From: Actinomycetes bacterium
GTDB taxonomy: Bacteria > Actinomycetota > Acidimicrobiia > Acidimicrobiales > RAAP-2
Length of the DNA: 64,000 nucleotides
Direction of reading: 5' to 3'
NCBI GenBank assembly: GCA_021793515.1
Contig: JAJYSP010000007.1
Span: forward strand, 23,038-87,037
Part shown: piece by piece, positions 39,982 through 48,431 of the stretch
Layout of the letters: each line of letters starts with the position of its first letter
How positions within the stretch are numbered: the first letter of the stretch is position 1
Program-made: the position numbers and the translations under genes
Notes under the pieces: model-generated
Told to the model about the DNA's origin: nothing
Databases searched by the model: none
The model's input: the letters and a program-made list of their open reading frames with translations, nothing else

Positions 39982-40051
39982 GATCGAAACGTGCGCGCTC
40001 TGGGGCGCGGAGAATTGGGCGATGGCTTCATGCCCATTATGTACCCCGACG

Positions 40052-40264
40052 TCACGAATCTTGTCCCCGCCTGTCGATCTCCTCGGCGTTGAGGATCGGC
40101 TCGCTAGCCTTGAGGAGAGTTTCGGAGATCGCCTGCGCTATCTCGATCGCCGAGTCCTTGATGATTTGGAAGTGTGGGTTGACCCACTTCTGAATGACGC
40201 TATAGGGAAGTTCCCAGTGTTCCCACTGCAACGGCTCTCGGACGGACGGAAGCGAATCAGCCAT
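40052..40264 (-). CDS. Small hypothetical protein translationally coupled to the HerA-like ATPase
   Basis: ATGGCTGA overlap with upstream stop; MADSLPSVREPLQWEHWELPYSVIQKWVNPHFQIIKDSAIEIAQAISETLLKASEPILNAEEIDRRGQDS. Confidence 0.6.
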   Translation of the reverse strand: MADSLPSVREPLQWEHWELPYSVIQKWVNPHFQIIKDSAIEIAQAISETLLKASEPILNAEEIDRRGQDS

Positions 40265-41996
40265 TGTGGACTTCCTGCGCCAGGGTCTCGTCGGCGAAGA
40301 TCTCGGCACCGCGCGTGATGAGCTCGAGCGTCCGCAATTTCGCCAGTGCGTTGTTGAACCCGCCACTCGCCCCGGAGTAGCTGGTGATCGTGGCCACTTC
40401 GTCGCGAGTGAGCGACTCCGGCCACGCATCGATGCAGGCGGCGAGAATCAGCCGCTCCGCCTTGCCGAGTTTCGAGTTCCAGTGATCGAGCAGGGCCCGT
40501 CCCGTTGGCAACGGCTCGTACGTTCCGTCGATGGCCGCCAGGCCATCTTCGGTGGCCTTCACCGGCTCACCACCCTTGTTGATGAGTCCGGCTGTGCGCA
40601 ACTTGGCCAGAGCGTTGTTAAAGCCACCGGACTTAGAGGAGTAACCACTGAGCATGGCGAGTTGACGACGTGATCGACCATCGGGGAACTGAGCCAGCAC
40701 CGTCAGGATGGTCTTCTCCGCCTTGGGCAGCCGCGCTTCGCCGTCAATGGACGTCGAGGTCGGTGATGATCTGCGGGCTGGGACCACGATGATGGGCACC
40801 TTCGGCGGCGGCTCACGGACAACCGGCTGTGATCTGCGAACATGTGCGCGCGAAGGCTCCTGCGTTGCCGCGTCAAAGATGGCGGTCTCGATGTTGCTGA
40901 AGAACTTCTCGGTAGCGGCTCGAAACTCTCCGATCATCTTCGGTATCGACTCGGGGATGAACGGAACCTGCACCTCGACGGTCTCGGTTCTGATCTCCAC
41001 CTTCGCCGGCGGTGACACGGCAGCCTTATGTGCGACCAGACGCTCGAGTTCGGTGATGCGCCGCTTCAATGCCTTGGGGTCATCTGCCGAAGCCCGTTCG
41101 ACGATCTCTGCGAGTTCCACGGTGAGGCTTCCGAGGTCAATGTCGGCGAGTGTTGCCACCTTGCGGGCGGTGCCCATCGTTGGCGTGTCGCCCGAGTCGA
41201 ACGTCGTCCGTCGATTGAACTTGATGCGCTCGGTCTTGCCGAGCCACTGTGGAGAGATGACCCACGCTTCGCCCGACGACAACTCCGGCAGAGCGTCGAC
41301 GATCTCGCGAGCCGCCGAGTGATAGTCAACCCATCCGAGGATGGCCTTGCGGTCGTGGGGCGAGGTCGTGCGCAGCACGACGAGCGTGAGCACCTGGGAG
41401 AGGGCGTCCTTGTTGATGCTGGCGCTGCGCTGGGTCACGATGGAGCAACCGAGACCGCGCTGACGTCCACGTTTGATGATCTGCTCCCACGCGCCGACGC
41501 AGCGCGCCATGTCGGCCATCACCCGCTGGGGGATGTACTCGTCGGCCTCTTCAGCGAAGATGTGTCGTGGCTGGGGATGCTTGCCGTGGTTGCGGTAAAG
41601 GCGGTCCGCGAAGTCGGCGAGGAACCGAACCTGTTTGGCCTTGGACGCGAACTCCGACACGTCGAGGATGCACGTGAGGTTTTCACGAACGATGAGGTCC
41701 GCGATGAACGCGCCAGCCTCGGGTTCGAGCGGCAGGTCACCGTGCAGTCCTCCGAAGATCGGGATGGGCAAGCCGGGCCCGCTGCCCTTGATGTTCGAAC
41801 GGATGCCCCACCAGTCGCCCTTGGGGTCTATGGCGACCCACGGTAAACCAAGTCGGTACATCTCCTCGGCCATGACCACGACCGCGTTGGACTTGCCAGC
41901 CCCACGCATCGCTAGAAAACCGAAGGTCTCGGTGACCGCCTCGGGCGGAAAGTCCATCGTCGGTGAGATGTGGATCGCTTTATCGTTCTTAACCAT
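40257..41996 (-). CDS. HerA/TraG-like ATPase with duplicated C-terminal winged-helix units
   Basis: AMRGAGKSNAVVVMAEEM P-loop, HIFAEEADEYIPQ, QRSASINKDALSQV; C-term GYSSKSGGFNNALAKLRTAGLI and SYSGASGGFNNALAKLRTLELI. Confidence 0.8.
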   Translation of the reverse strand: MVKNDKAIHISPTMDFPPEAVTETFGFLAMRGAGKSNAVVVMAEEMYRLGLPWVAIDPKGDWWGIRSNIKGSGPGLPIPIFGGLHGDLPLEPEAGAFIADLIVRENLTCILDVSEFASKAKQVRFLADFADRLYRNHGKHPQPRHIFAEEADEYIPQRVMADMARCVGAWEQIIKRGRQRGLGCSIVTQRSASINKDALSQVLTLVVLRTTSPHDRKAILGWVDYHSAAREIVDALPELSSGEAWVISPQWLGKTERIKFNRRTTFDSGDTPTMGTARKVATLADIDLGSLTVELAEIVERASADDPKALKRRITELERLVAHKAAVSPPAKVEIRTETVEVQVPFIPESIPKMIGEFRAATEKFFSNIETAIFDAATQEPSRAHVRRSQPVVREPPPKVPIIVVPARRSSPTSTSIDGEARLPKAEKTILTVLAQFPDGRSRRQLAMLSGYSSKSGGFNNALAKLRTAGLINKGGEPVKATEDGLAAIDGTYEPLPTGRALLDHWNSKLGKAERLILAACIDAWPESLTRDEVATITSYSGASGGFNNALAKLRTLELITRGAEIFADETLAQEVHNG

Positions 41997-42364
41997 TAGG
42001 CAACCTCGCCGATCTCCAGGTGTCCAATGATTTCTTCAGTCGAACCGAGTCGAGTCTTTCGGTCGATTGCGCCAACCCAGTTGACGATGACCGCAGCGGA
42101 CTGAAGCAGCTCCTCGCGAAGTCTCGCAGGGTCCGTTTCAGCGTACGACTCGAAGATCTCCTCGGTGAGAATCTTCTCCCACGTATCCGGGTTCCCTCGG
42201 TCGCAGCGCCGTTTCGCCCAGTTCATCAGCCACACAGAGAACCGGTGGCCTGTGCCGTTGACGTGATTCTGCACGCCCCACTTGGTGTCCTGGGCTTTGC
42301 GTTCTCTGGCGATCTCGGCGAGAATCGTTTCGTCACTCACTTGGCCCTCGCCAATCTTCGCCAT
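41996..42364 (-). CDS. MazG-like nucleotide pyrophosphohydrolase family protein
   Basis: AEIARERKAQDTKWGVQNHVNGTG...ILTEEIFESYAETDPARLREELLQSAAVIVNWV. Confidence 0.65.
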   Translation of the reverse strand: MAKIGEGQVSDETILAEIARERKAQDTKWGVQNHVNGTGHRFSVWLMNWAKRRCDRGNPDTWEKILTEEIFESYAETDPARLREELLQSAAVIVNWVGAIDRKTRLGSTEEIIGHLEIGEVA

Positions 42365-42458
42365 TCGCGATTCTCGCGTCGCTTCGCAGTTCGTTTGTTG
42401 ACTCTGTACGCGTAGTGCTTGGTGGCCCACCGATGCAGAGTCCTTCCCAGTAACTTGC

Positions 42459-42680
42459 TCACGGGGTCTCCGTTGTAGGCACAGTCTCGGGCTTGTACTC
42501 AGCACGGCCCTGGTGTGCCCACGTATCCACATCCCCCATCTTCGGATAGCACAGGACTTGTGCGGTCAGGTCGCCGACGTCGTCGTCGTTGAACGCCACC
42601 TCATACTCGGAGCGGGTCGCGTAGACGCGCACTCTGACTCCGTTGATTACTTCGTCGAATTTCGGTTGTCTTTTGCTCAT
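42459..42680 (-). CDS. Hypothetical protein
   Basis: 73 aa ORF preceded by a recurrent upstream motif (GACTGATTTCCGTCTCGATACATAGA). Confidence 0.5.
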   Translation of the reverse strand: MSKRQPKFDEVINGVRVRVYATRSEYEVAFNDDDVGDLTAQVLCYPKMGDVDTWAHQGRAEYKPETVPTTETP

Positions 42681-42687
42681 GCTCTCT

Positions 42688-43791
42688 CTATGTATCGAGA
42701 CGGAAATCAGTCGGCGCTTTGAACGCTCCTACTTCCTGGCGCTGCTCCTTCGGGCGAAGAACCGTGACAGCGTTCAGCAGGGGCGCGTCGTCCTTGATCC
42801 GCTCCACCGCCATCTTGGCGTACTCAGGATTCAGTTCGATGCCCACGAAGTTACGCTGGTGACGCAGTGCCACGACGCCAACCGTCCCGGAACCGGCGAA
42901 CGGGTCAAGCACCAAGTCGCCCTCTTGCGAGCCAGCCAAAACGCACGGCTCTACCAGCGCAGTAGGCATCACCGCGAAGTGCGCGCCCGTGAAGGATCGT
43001 GTGGGGATCGTCCACACGTCGCGTTTGTTACGCCGGCCAGTGGATTCGTGCTCATTGTCCGGCTTCGAGTGACCGAATCGGGGGCGTGCCCGCTTGGTCA
43101 TCTGTGCCGTCTGTCCTGGTGCGGCCCACGCAGTACGTTCTTGGCCTGGGTCGTGTCGCTTCTGCGCCCGACCTAGCTGATGTTCGCCAGTCTTTCCCGT
43201 ATCAAACTCCGACCCGTTCGAGCCAGTGACCGCATCCTCGCTAATCGCCTTCGCGTCGTAGAAGTACCGCGCGCTCTTGCTCAACAAGAACAGGTACTCG
43301 TGGCTTTTGGTGCAGCGGTCGGTCACGCTTTCGGGGAGCGGATTCGGCTTGGCCCAAATGATGTCAGAGCGCAGATACCAGCCATCGGTTTGGAGCGCAA
43401 GGGCGACCCGCCACGGGGCACCGATGAGGTCCTTTTGTTTCAGTTCGGGAGCGTTACGGCGCACCGATGGCAAATTGGGGCGACCGCCAAGGCCAGAGAC
43501 ACCGCCAGATCCCTTTGGCGCTGTGACGTACGAGTCACCTAGGTTCAGCCAGAGTGTCCCGTCGTCAGCCAGCACGCGCCGGGCCTCGTGAAACACGGCG
43601 ACCAGTTCGGCTACGTACTCGTCCGGCGCAGATTCAAGACCGATTTGGTCACCGTGTTCGTAGTCACGCAACCCAAAGTAGGGCGGCGACGTAATGATGC
43701 AGCGCACTGTCCCAGACTCCATCTTCGCCAAAACGTCTCGACAATCACCCACGATGATCTGAGCGCTGGACAGACGGTGGTCTCTCATCAC
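42688..43791 (-). CDS. DNA methyltransferase (N4-cytosine/N6-adenine, TSPPY type), apparently solitary
   Basis: CIITSPPYFGLRDYE and LVLDPFAGSGTVGVVALRHQRNFVGIELNPEYAKMAVERI. Confidence 0.88.
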   Translation of the reverse strand: MMRDHRLSSAQIIVGDCRDVLAKMESGTVRCIITSPPYFGLRDYEHGDQIGLESAPDEYVAELVAVFHEARRVLADDGTLWLNLGDSYVTAPKGSGGVSGLGGRPNLPSVRRNAPELKQKDLIGAPWRVALALQTDGWYLRSDIIWAKPNPLPESVTDRCTKSHEYLFLLSKSARYFYDAKAISEDAVTGSNGSEFDTGKTGEHQLGRAQKRHDPGQERTAWAAPGQTAQMTKRARPRFGHSKPDNEHESTGRRNKRDVWTIPTRSFTGAHFAVMPTALVEPCVLAGSQEGDLVLDPFAGSGTVGVVALRHQRNFVGIELNPEYAKMAVERIKDDAPLLNAVTVLRPKEQRQEVGAFKAPTDFRLDT

Positions 43792-44201
43792 ACGGCGACC
43801 GTCTGCGCCGACGGCGCCGTGACGACGAATTCGTCAAAGTTCATGCCGCAGCAGTCCCATCGGTACGCCCAGCGACGGGCACGGCCCTTGAGCAGCCACG
43901 CCGGGATGTCGAGGTCGTCGATGGTATACCACGCGGGCACGTCGCCAATACAGCTACCGCAATTCTCCGATGCAAACCCTGCCAGTGCTTCGGTCACGAA
44001 GACAACCTCTTGCGGCTCCGCTTGCGGCACTCCTTCGAGGTTGACGATTTCGCCATCAGCGAGGCCGTTTTCGAGGTACTCCATGAGTTCCTCTTCGAGT
44101 TCGAGCTGCGCGAGGTGCTGAGCCTTCTCGGTCGGCAGTTCGCCACGTTCAAGGATGACGCCCCAGGGGCGTCCACAGTTGTTGCAGTCCGTCACAATCA
44201 A
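43788..44201 (-). CDS. Hypothetical Cys-rich protein
   Basis: CNNCGRPW and ENCGSC motifs; ATGA overlap with the MTase gene. Confidence 0.55.
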   Translation of the reverse strand: MIVTDCNNCGRPWGVILERGELPTEKAQHLAQLELEEELMEYLENGLADGEIVNLEGVPQAEPQEVVFVTEALAGFASENCGSCIGDVPAWYTIDDLDIPAWLLKGRARRWAYRWDCCGMNFDEFVVTAPSAQTVAV

Positions 44202-44488
44202 ACTCCTTCGGTTTTCGTTTCGTTGGCGGCGTCGGTGCCCGTGAGGATCAACACCGACTCACACGGCCACCGCTCCGTGCACAACTCGCAGTACGACACG
44301 GTCTCCATAAACTTCGATTCGTGGTGCAGCGCCTTCGCCTCGGCGATGACGCGGCGGTGCTCTTCGAGATCGGTTTCCGCCTTCTTTAGTCGAGCCTGCA
44401 AGCCGTCCTTCGTGTTCTGCTGGAGTTGAAACTGGCGGTACCAGTACGAAGCGTCTGCCTTCGTCTCCGCGATGTGGGAAGTGCTCAT
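44198..44488 (-). CDS. Hypothetical small coiled-coil protein
   Basis: MSTSHIAETKADASYWYRQFQLQQNTKDGLQARLKKAETDLEEHRRVIAEAK..., overlapping neighbours. Confidence 0.5.
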   Translation of the reverse strand: MSTSHIAETKADASYWYRQFQLQQNTKDGLQARLKKAETDLEEHRRVIAEAKALHHESKFMETVSYCELCTERWPCESVLILTGTDAANETKTEGV

Positions 44489-44727
44489 TACGCACCCGCC
44501 TTCCATGGTTCGACGATGACGACATCACGTCCGTAACGGCGCTTTAAGACACGGCGAAGCTCGACGATGCTGTCGTTGGTGAAGCGTCCAGATTGCTCAC
44601 AAAATGCCGTCCTGTACGCAGGGCCTTGGCACTCGTACGTCCACTTCCACGCGGGACCGCGGCCGGTCGCGAGACGTGAGCGCATCAACTTCGACCGATT
44701 GACAATGATGGTCGTCGTTGTTCTCAT
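44488..44727 (-). CDS. Hypothetical protein
   Basis: MRTTTTIIVNRSKLMRSRLATGRGPAWKWTYECQGPAYRTAFCEQSGRF...; start placed by alignment of the upstream motif. Confidence 0.5.
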   Translation of the reverse strand: MRTTTTIIVNRSKLMRSRLATGRGPAWKWTYECQGPAYRTAFCEQSGRFTNDSIVELRRVLKRRYGRDVVIVEPWKAGA

Positions 44728-44852
44728 ACCCATGTTGTGCCCCGACGTTGAGAAACTTGTCCCGGTCCACTGGAAGGCTGGCGATCTCGGTTCATACGGA
44801 TCTATGTATCGGGGCTCGAATCGGTCGACACTTTAGGCTGGCTGCCCGGCAC

Positions 44853-45869
44853 CTATTTCTTCTGGGTCCAGCGTCGTGAACCGGGTACGGGTACGGTGAA
44901 CTCTTTGACGAGCTCGGGGTTCGCTTCGCGGAACGCGTCGAGGTTGAACCGTTCGCCGTCCTTCGACTTCTTGTAGGTGATGACGACCTTGCCGTCCACG
45001 ACTATCGACTCAGCGTCGCCGACAATGAGTTCGAGTTGTGCCCGCAACAGCGTGGCCAACTTCTCGGACGTGTCAGACATGTCCTTGGCGTTGACCCACT
45101 GGCGATAGGTGTCAACTTGGGCACCCTCCAACGTCACCGACTTTCCTTCGACCGGCGTGGGGAACAACTTGTGCAGAGCGCGAAAGGTGCTCTCGCTGCC
45201 GTCCACCTCGGGCTCGGTCTTAGTCTCGACGTCCTCCCAGAACCCAAACTCGGCCTCGATCAAGTCCTGGACGTCGTCCTCCTCGTAGTCACGGGTGCGC
45301 ACCACGAGACCTTCGTTGGCGACCAGCGCCGCGTAGACGATTCGACTGATGCCGGTGACGGCGAAGGCGTGAAGCCCCTGCGCCTCGTACTTCGGTGGCA
45401 CTGCGTCGTCGGCCCACTCGTAGGTGGACGCGGGGCCGTTGATGCCGACCGCCCGCACGTCGAGGATGGCCGTGATGTTGGGAGGCGGAGTATCGCGCGC
45501 CCAGGTGGTCACCGCGCCGTTGAGTTCGGGGCGCTCGCAGATCACGTAGTTCATGCGATACTCCATGAACTCGAACCCACTCGAACGAAGGGTGCGGGGC
45601 CAGTAGACGACTGCCACGTTGCGCTCCTCGGCGTATAGCTGCGCCACGCAGTGCTTGAGCTCCTCACGGGCCTGGGAGAACTTCGGACCGCTGTAGGGGA
45701 TCTCGCCGATCTTCTCGCCCCACGTTTCGAGGCGACCCTTGTAGTTGTTTACCCCCATGATGGCGGACGCGTCGAACGCGCTCAAACCAGCCGACCTCGG
45801 CTCGTCGGGGTTGAATGTAAGGACGTCGCAGTGCTCTTCGAGTGGTGTCGTGGTTGTGGTTGTGCTCAT
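44853..45869 (-). CDS. YqaJ-like viral recombinase/exonuclease family protein
   Basis: GLSAFDASAIMGVNNYKGRLETWGEKIGE, ITAILDVRAVG, VPPKYEAQGLHAFAVTG. Confidence 0.72.
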   Translation of the reverse strand: MSTTTTTTPLEEHCDVLTFNPDEPRSAGLSAFDASAIMGVNNYKGRLETWGEKIGEIPYSGPKFSQAREELKHCVAQLYAEERNVAVVYWPRTLRSSGFEFMEYRMNYVICERPELNGAVTTWARDTPPPNITAILDVRAVGINGPASTYEWADDAVPPKYEAQGLHAFAVTGISRIVYAALVANEGLVVRTRDYEEDDVQDLIEAEFGFWEDVETKTEPEVDGSESTFRALHKLFPTPVEGKSVTLEGAQVDTYRQWVNAKDMSDTSEKLATLLRAQLELIVGDAESIVVDGKVVITYKKSKDGERFNLDAFREANPELVKEFTVPVPGSRRWTQKK

Positions 45870-45871
45870 GC

Positions 45872-46954
45872 TCAGTATGTGCCCCGAGGTTGAAAAAGTT
45901 GTCCCACTGGCGCCGACGAGCAGTCGCGCAGGACTTCGAGGCACGACGTCACGGTCGTCGTGGCCACCGCCACGCACCGGTCCGCCGCGCCGTAGGTGAG
46001 GTAGATGTCGTCGCCGTCGAGGTCGACCCCCTGGACGAACACCACGTTGTCGACGTCGCCGTGCAACTCCCACGCCATCTCCGGCACGAGCAGCGGCTTC
46101 GGAACCCGAGCGATGAGTTGTCCGGTGTACTGGTCCAGCAGCGCGAGTTGCATGGCGTACGTGCCGTCGGCAGCGGTCTCGTGGAAGAACAGCAGGTGTC
46201 CGTCGCTGGTCGCAACGGGTGGTGCGCCCGCACCAATCCCACGTGCACCGCGGGTTGGTCGGGCCAACACGTGGCTTTCGAGATCCGCCATGTAGGGTTC
46301 CCAGTACTCGGGGCCGGCGTTCCAGAGATGGTTCAGGTTGTCGAAGACCGCGAGTTGCATGTCGGGGTGGACCCGATGAAGCAGCCCCACTCGCCCGTCA
46401 CTGAGGTTGAAGATCACGCCGTCCTTGTTGGGCACCCCAACAGGACCGAGATGCTGGCTACGGCCGCCGGCCAGGTGGAACCGCCCGTCGAAGTAGTCGA
46501 GGCAGTGAGCGCCAATAGAGTGCGGTTTCCCACTCTCGACGGGCGGCAGGTCGGTGTAGGTCATCACGATCTGCTCGTAGCCGTCACTGAGGACGCGCTG
46601 GACTCTCGGGTCTTCGAAGCACGCGACCCCGTGCTCGCCGGCTCGGGCTAGCACGTAAGCGAAGTCGTAGTGCTCGCCGTCGCGCGACGTGAACACCAGG
46701 ATGTCTGAGATGTAGTCGAGGAACCGCGGGCCTGGCTGGTCGTTGCGACGATACCCGGCACGGACCCCTCGAGCGAAGAGGTGGTAGCGACCGTCGTGGT
46801 GTAACAGACCCGCATTGAAGATCGCGCCGTAGCCGGGCACTGATCCAGGGTTGACGATCGGGCCGTTCCCGAGCCGTTCAACGAGAGGATTGTGCTTCGC
46901 GACGAACTGACCAACTTCACTCAGTTCTTCAAGTTGCTGCTGATCGACGCTCAT
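45872..46954 (-). CDS. GH130-like glycoside phosphorylase
   Basis: NGPIVNPGSVPGYGAIFNAGLLHHDGRYHLFARGVRAGY, FEDPRVQRVLSDGYEQIVMTYTDLP, YLTYGAADRCVAVATTTV. Confidence 0.75.
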   Translation of the reverse strand: MSVDQQQLEELSEVGQFVAKHNPLVERLGNGPIVNPGSVPGYGAIFNAGLLHHDGRYHLFARGVRAGYRRNDQPGPRFLDYISDILVFTSRDGEHYDFAYVLARAGEHGVACFEDPRVQRVLSDGYEQIVMTYTDLPPVESGKPHSIGAHCLDYFDGRFHLAGGRSQHLGPVGVPNKDGVIFNLSDGRVGLLHRVHPDMQLAVFDNLNHLWNAGPEYWEPYMADLESHVLARPTRGARGIGAGAPPVATSDGHLLFFHETAADGTYAMQLALLDQYTGQLIARVPKPLLVPEMAWELHGDVDNVVFVQGVDLDGDDIYLTYGAADRCVAVATTTVTSCLEVLRDCSSAPVGQLFQPRGTY

Positions 46955-47076
46955 GCCCGTGCTGTGCCCCGAGGTCGGAAAACCTGGACCTGCACCGGGG
47001 TCTGACCGGGAACGTTTTTCTGAAATACCTGGTTGCGCCTATTGCGCCGATGATCGACGCGCGAACGGTACGGCGT

Positions 47077-47292
47077 ATGACCAAGCCGCCGATTTCCAGA
47101 AAGACCCGCAAGCAGCTCAACCGACGTTTCGCCAAGCCACTCGGCGTCGCTGTCGTAGTCCTGAGCTGCATCGCTCCTCTGCACTTCGCCGCCGCGCTGC
47201 TGGCCGTCGTCGTAGTTCTGTTGCCGCCTGCGCCGAAGCGTCACAAGAAGCGTGCCCGGAAGAACATGGACTACCGACGACGTTCCAGGTAG
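47077..47292 (+). CDS. Small basic single-TM protein (tentative)
   Basis: MTKPPISRKTRKQLNRRFAKPLGVAVVVLSCIAPLHFAAALLAVVVVLLPPAPKRHKK... Confidence 0.4.
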   Translation: MTKPPISRKTRKQLNRRFAKPLGVAVVVLSCIAPLHFAAALLAVVVVLLPPAPKRHKKRARKNMDYRRRSR

Positions 47293-48305
47293 TCGCGCAC
47301 TGCACCAAGTCGCGGTATGTACGACGCACGCGTCGATGCCTTCACCGGGCAGCGGTGCGTGGCCGTCGCGTAGACCCGTCCGCACTCGCCACATTCCTTG
47401 ACGCTGACCGTCGTGGTCTTGCCGCGAATGGTCTGGTTGAAGATTCGTCCGGGCGACGTGGAATTGGCCACGCGCAGGTACGCGGCGATCGGGACGTCGT
47501 AGCCGTAGGTCTTCTTGCCCGTCTTGCCCTCGGTGGTGATGACCATGGTTCCGGTCGCCTTGTCATACCCGGCTTCCTTGATCCACGTCGACGCGATCGG
47601 CACGACCGGCGCACCGAGTTGCGCGGCGCGAGCGCGACGCCGTTCGAGGATGTCGCCGGCGTCGCGTAGCGCACGACTGGGTCGACGCGATTCGAGGACG
47701 CACTGCACCGACTCGGCGACGTAGGCCGACTGCTCAGACGTGAAGCCGAGTCCCTGGGTCGCCCAGGTGCCGTCAGCACCCTTCACGACGCGAACCCAGC
47801 CGTCGATCTGTCCACCGGGGAACTGCGCCGAGACGGGCACGTCGAATGTCTCGCCGGCCCCCTTGCCGGGAACACTCGCCGCAGCGAAGTCCTTGATGGA
47901 CGTCGCCGACGGCATCCGAATCGCCACGTCGTCGCCGACGTAGGCCATGCGATGCGTACGACGAAGTCCGCTGATGGCGGAGTTCCCGGTCGTGCGCGAC
48001 GGCGTCCAGTCGTCGGGCATTTGCGCGTAGCCGCCCGCGGGGTTGTTGTACTCACCGGCAGCCATGTGCTGGTCCCACCATTCTTTCCGGTGGGCGCTGG
48101 ACATCGGGTCCACCAGCATCGGTGCCGTGGTGGCGGGCACGTAGCCGTGCTGACGCAGTGCCTCGACCCGCACGTCAAAGAAGCTCGTAGGCGCGTTGGG
48201 GCTGACATCGTCGGCGAGATCGATCGTCGACTCGGGGTTGACCTGGTACGTGTACTGGCCACCGGCGGAGGTGCCCTGAGGCTTGCGGTTCTGATCTTTG
48301 CTCAT
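47271..48305 (-). CDS. Tagged protein 2: hypothetical with C-terminal Cys4-type motif
   Basis: N-term MSKDQNRKPQGTSAGGQYTYQVNPESTIDLADD; C-term VKECGECGRVYATATHRCPVKA. Confidence 0.7.
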   Translation of the reverse strand: MSKDQNRKPQGTSAGGQYTYQVNPESTIDLADDVSPNAPTSFFDVRVEALRQHGYVPATTAPMLVDPMSSAHRKEWWDQHMAAGEYNNPAGGYAQMPDDWTPSRTTGNSAISGLRRTHRMAYVGDDVAIRMPSATSIKDFAAASVPGKGAGETFDVPVSAQFPGGQIDGWVRVVKGADGTWATQGLGFTSEQSAYVAESVQCVLESRRPSRALRDAGDILERRRARAAQLGAPVVPIASTWIKEAGYDKATGTMVITTEGKTGKKTYGYDVPIAAYLRVANSTSPGRIFNQTIRGKTTTVSVKECGECGRVYATATHRCPVKASTRASYIPRLGAVRDYLERRR

Positions 48306-48431
48306 ACCCCTATAGATGGGAGTTATGAGCAGGAATCACCAAAGTTTTTGGAAAACGTCAGACGACGAACAATCGACCGCAACAGGAATCAGCCGCCAGT
48401 GCGGGTCCTACGAACAAGCCAATGTGACGAG

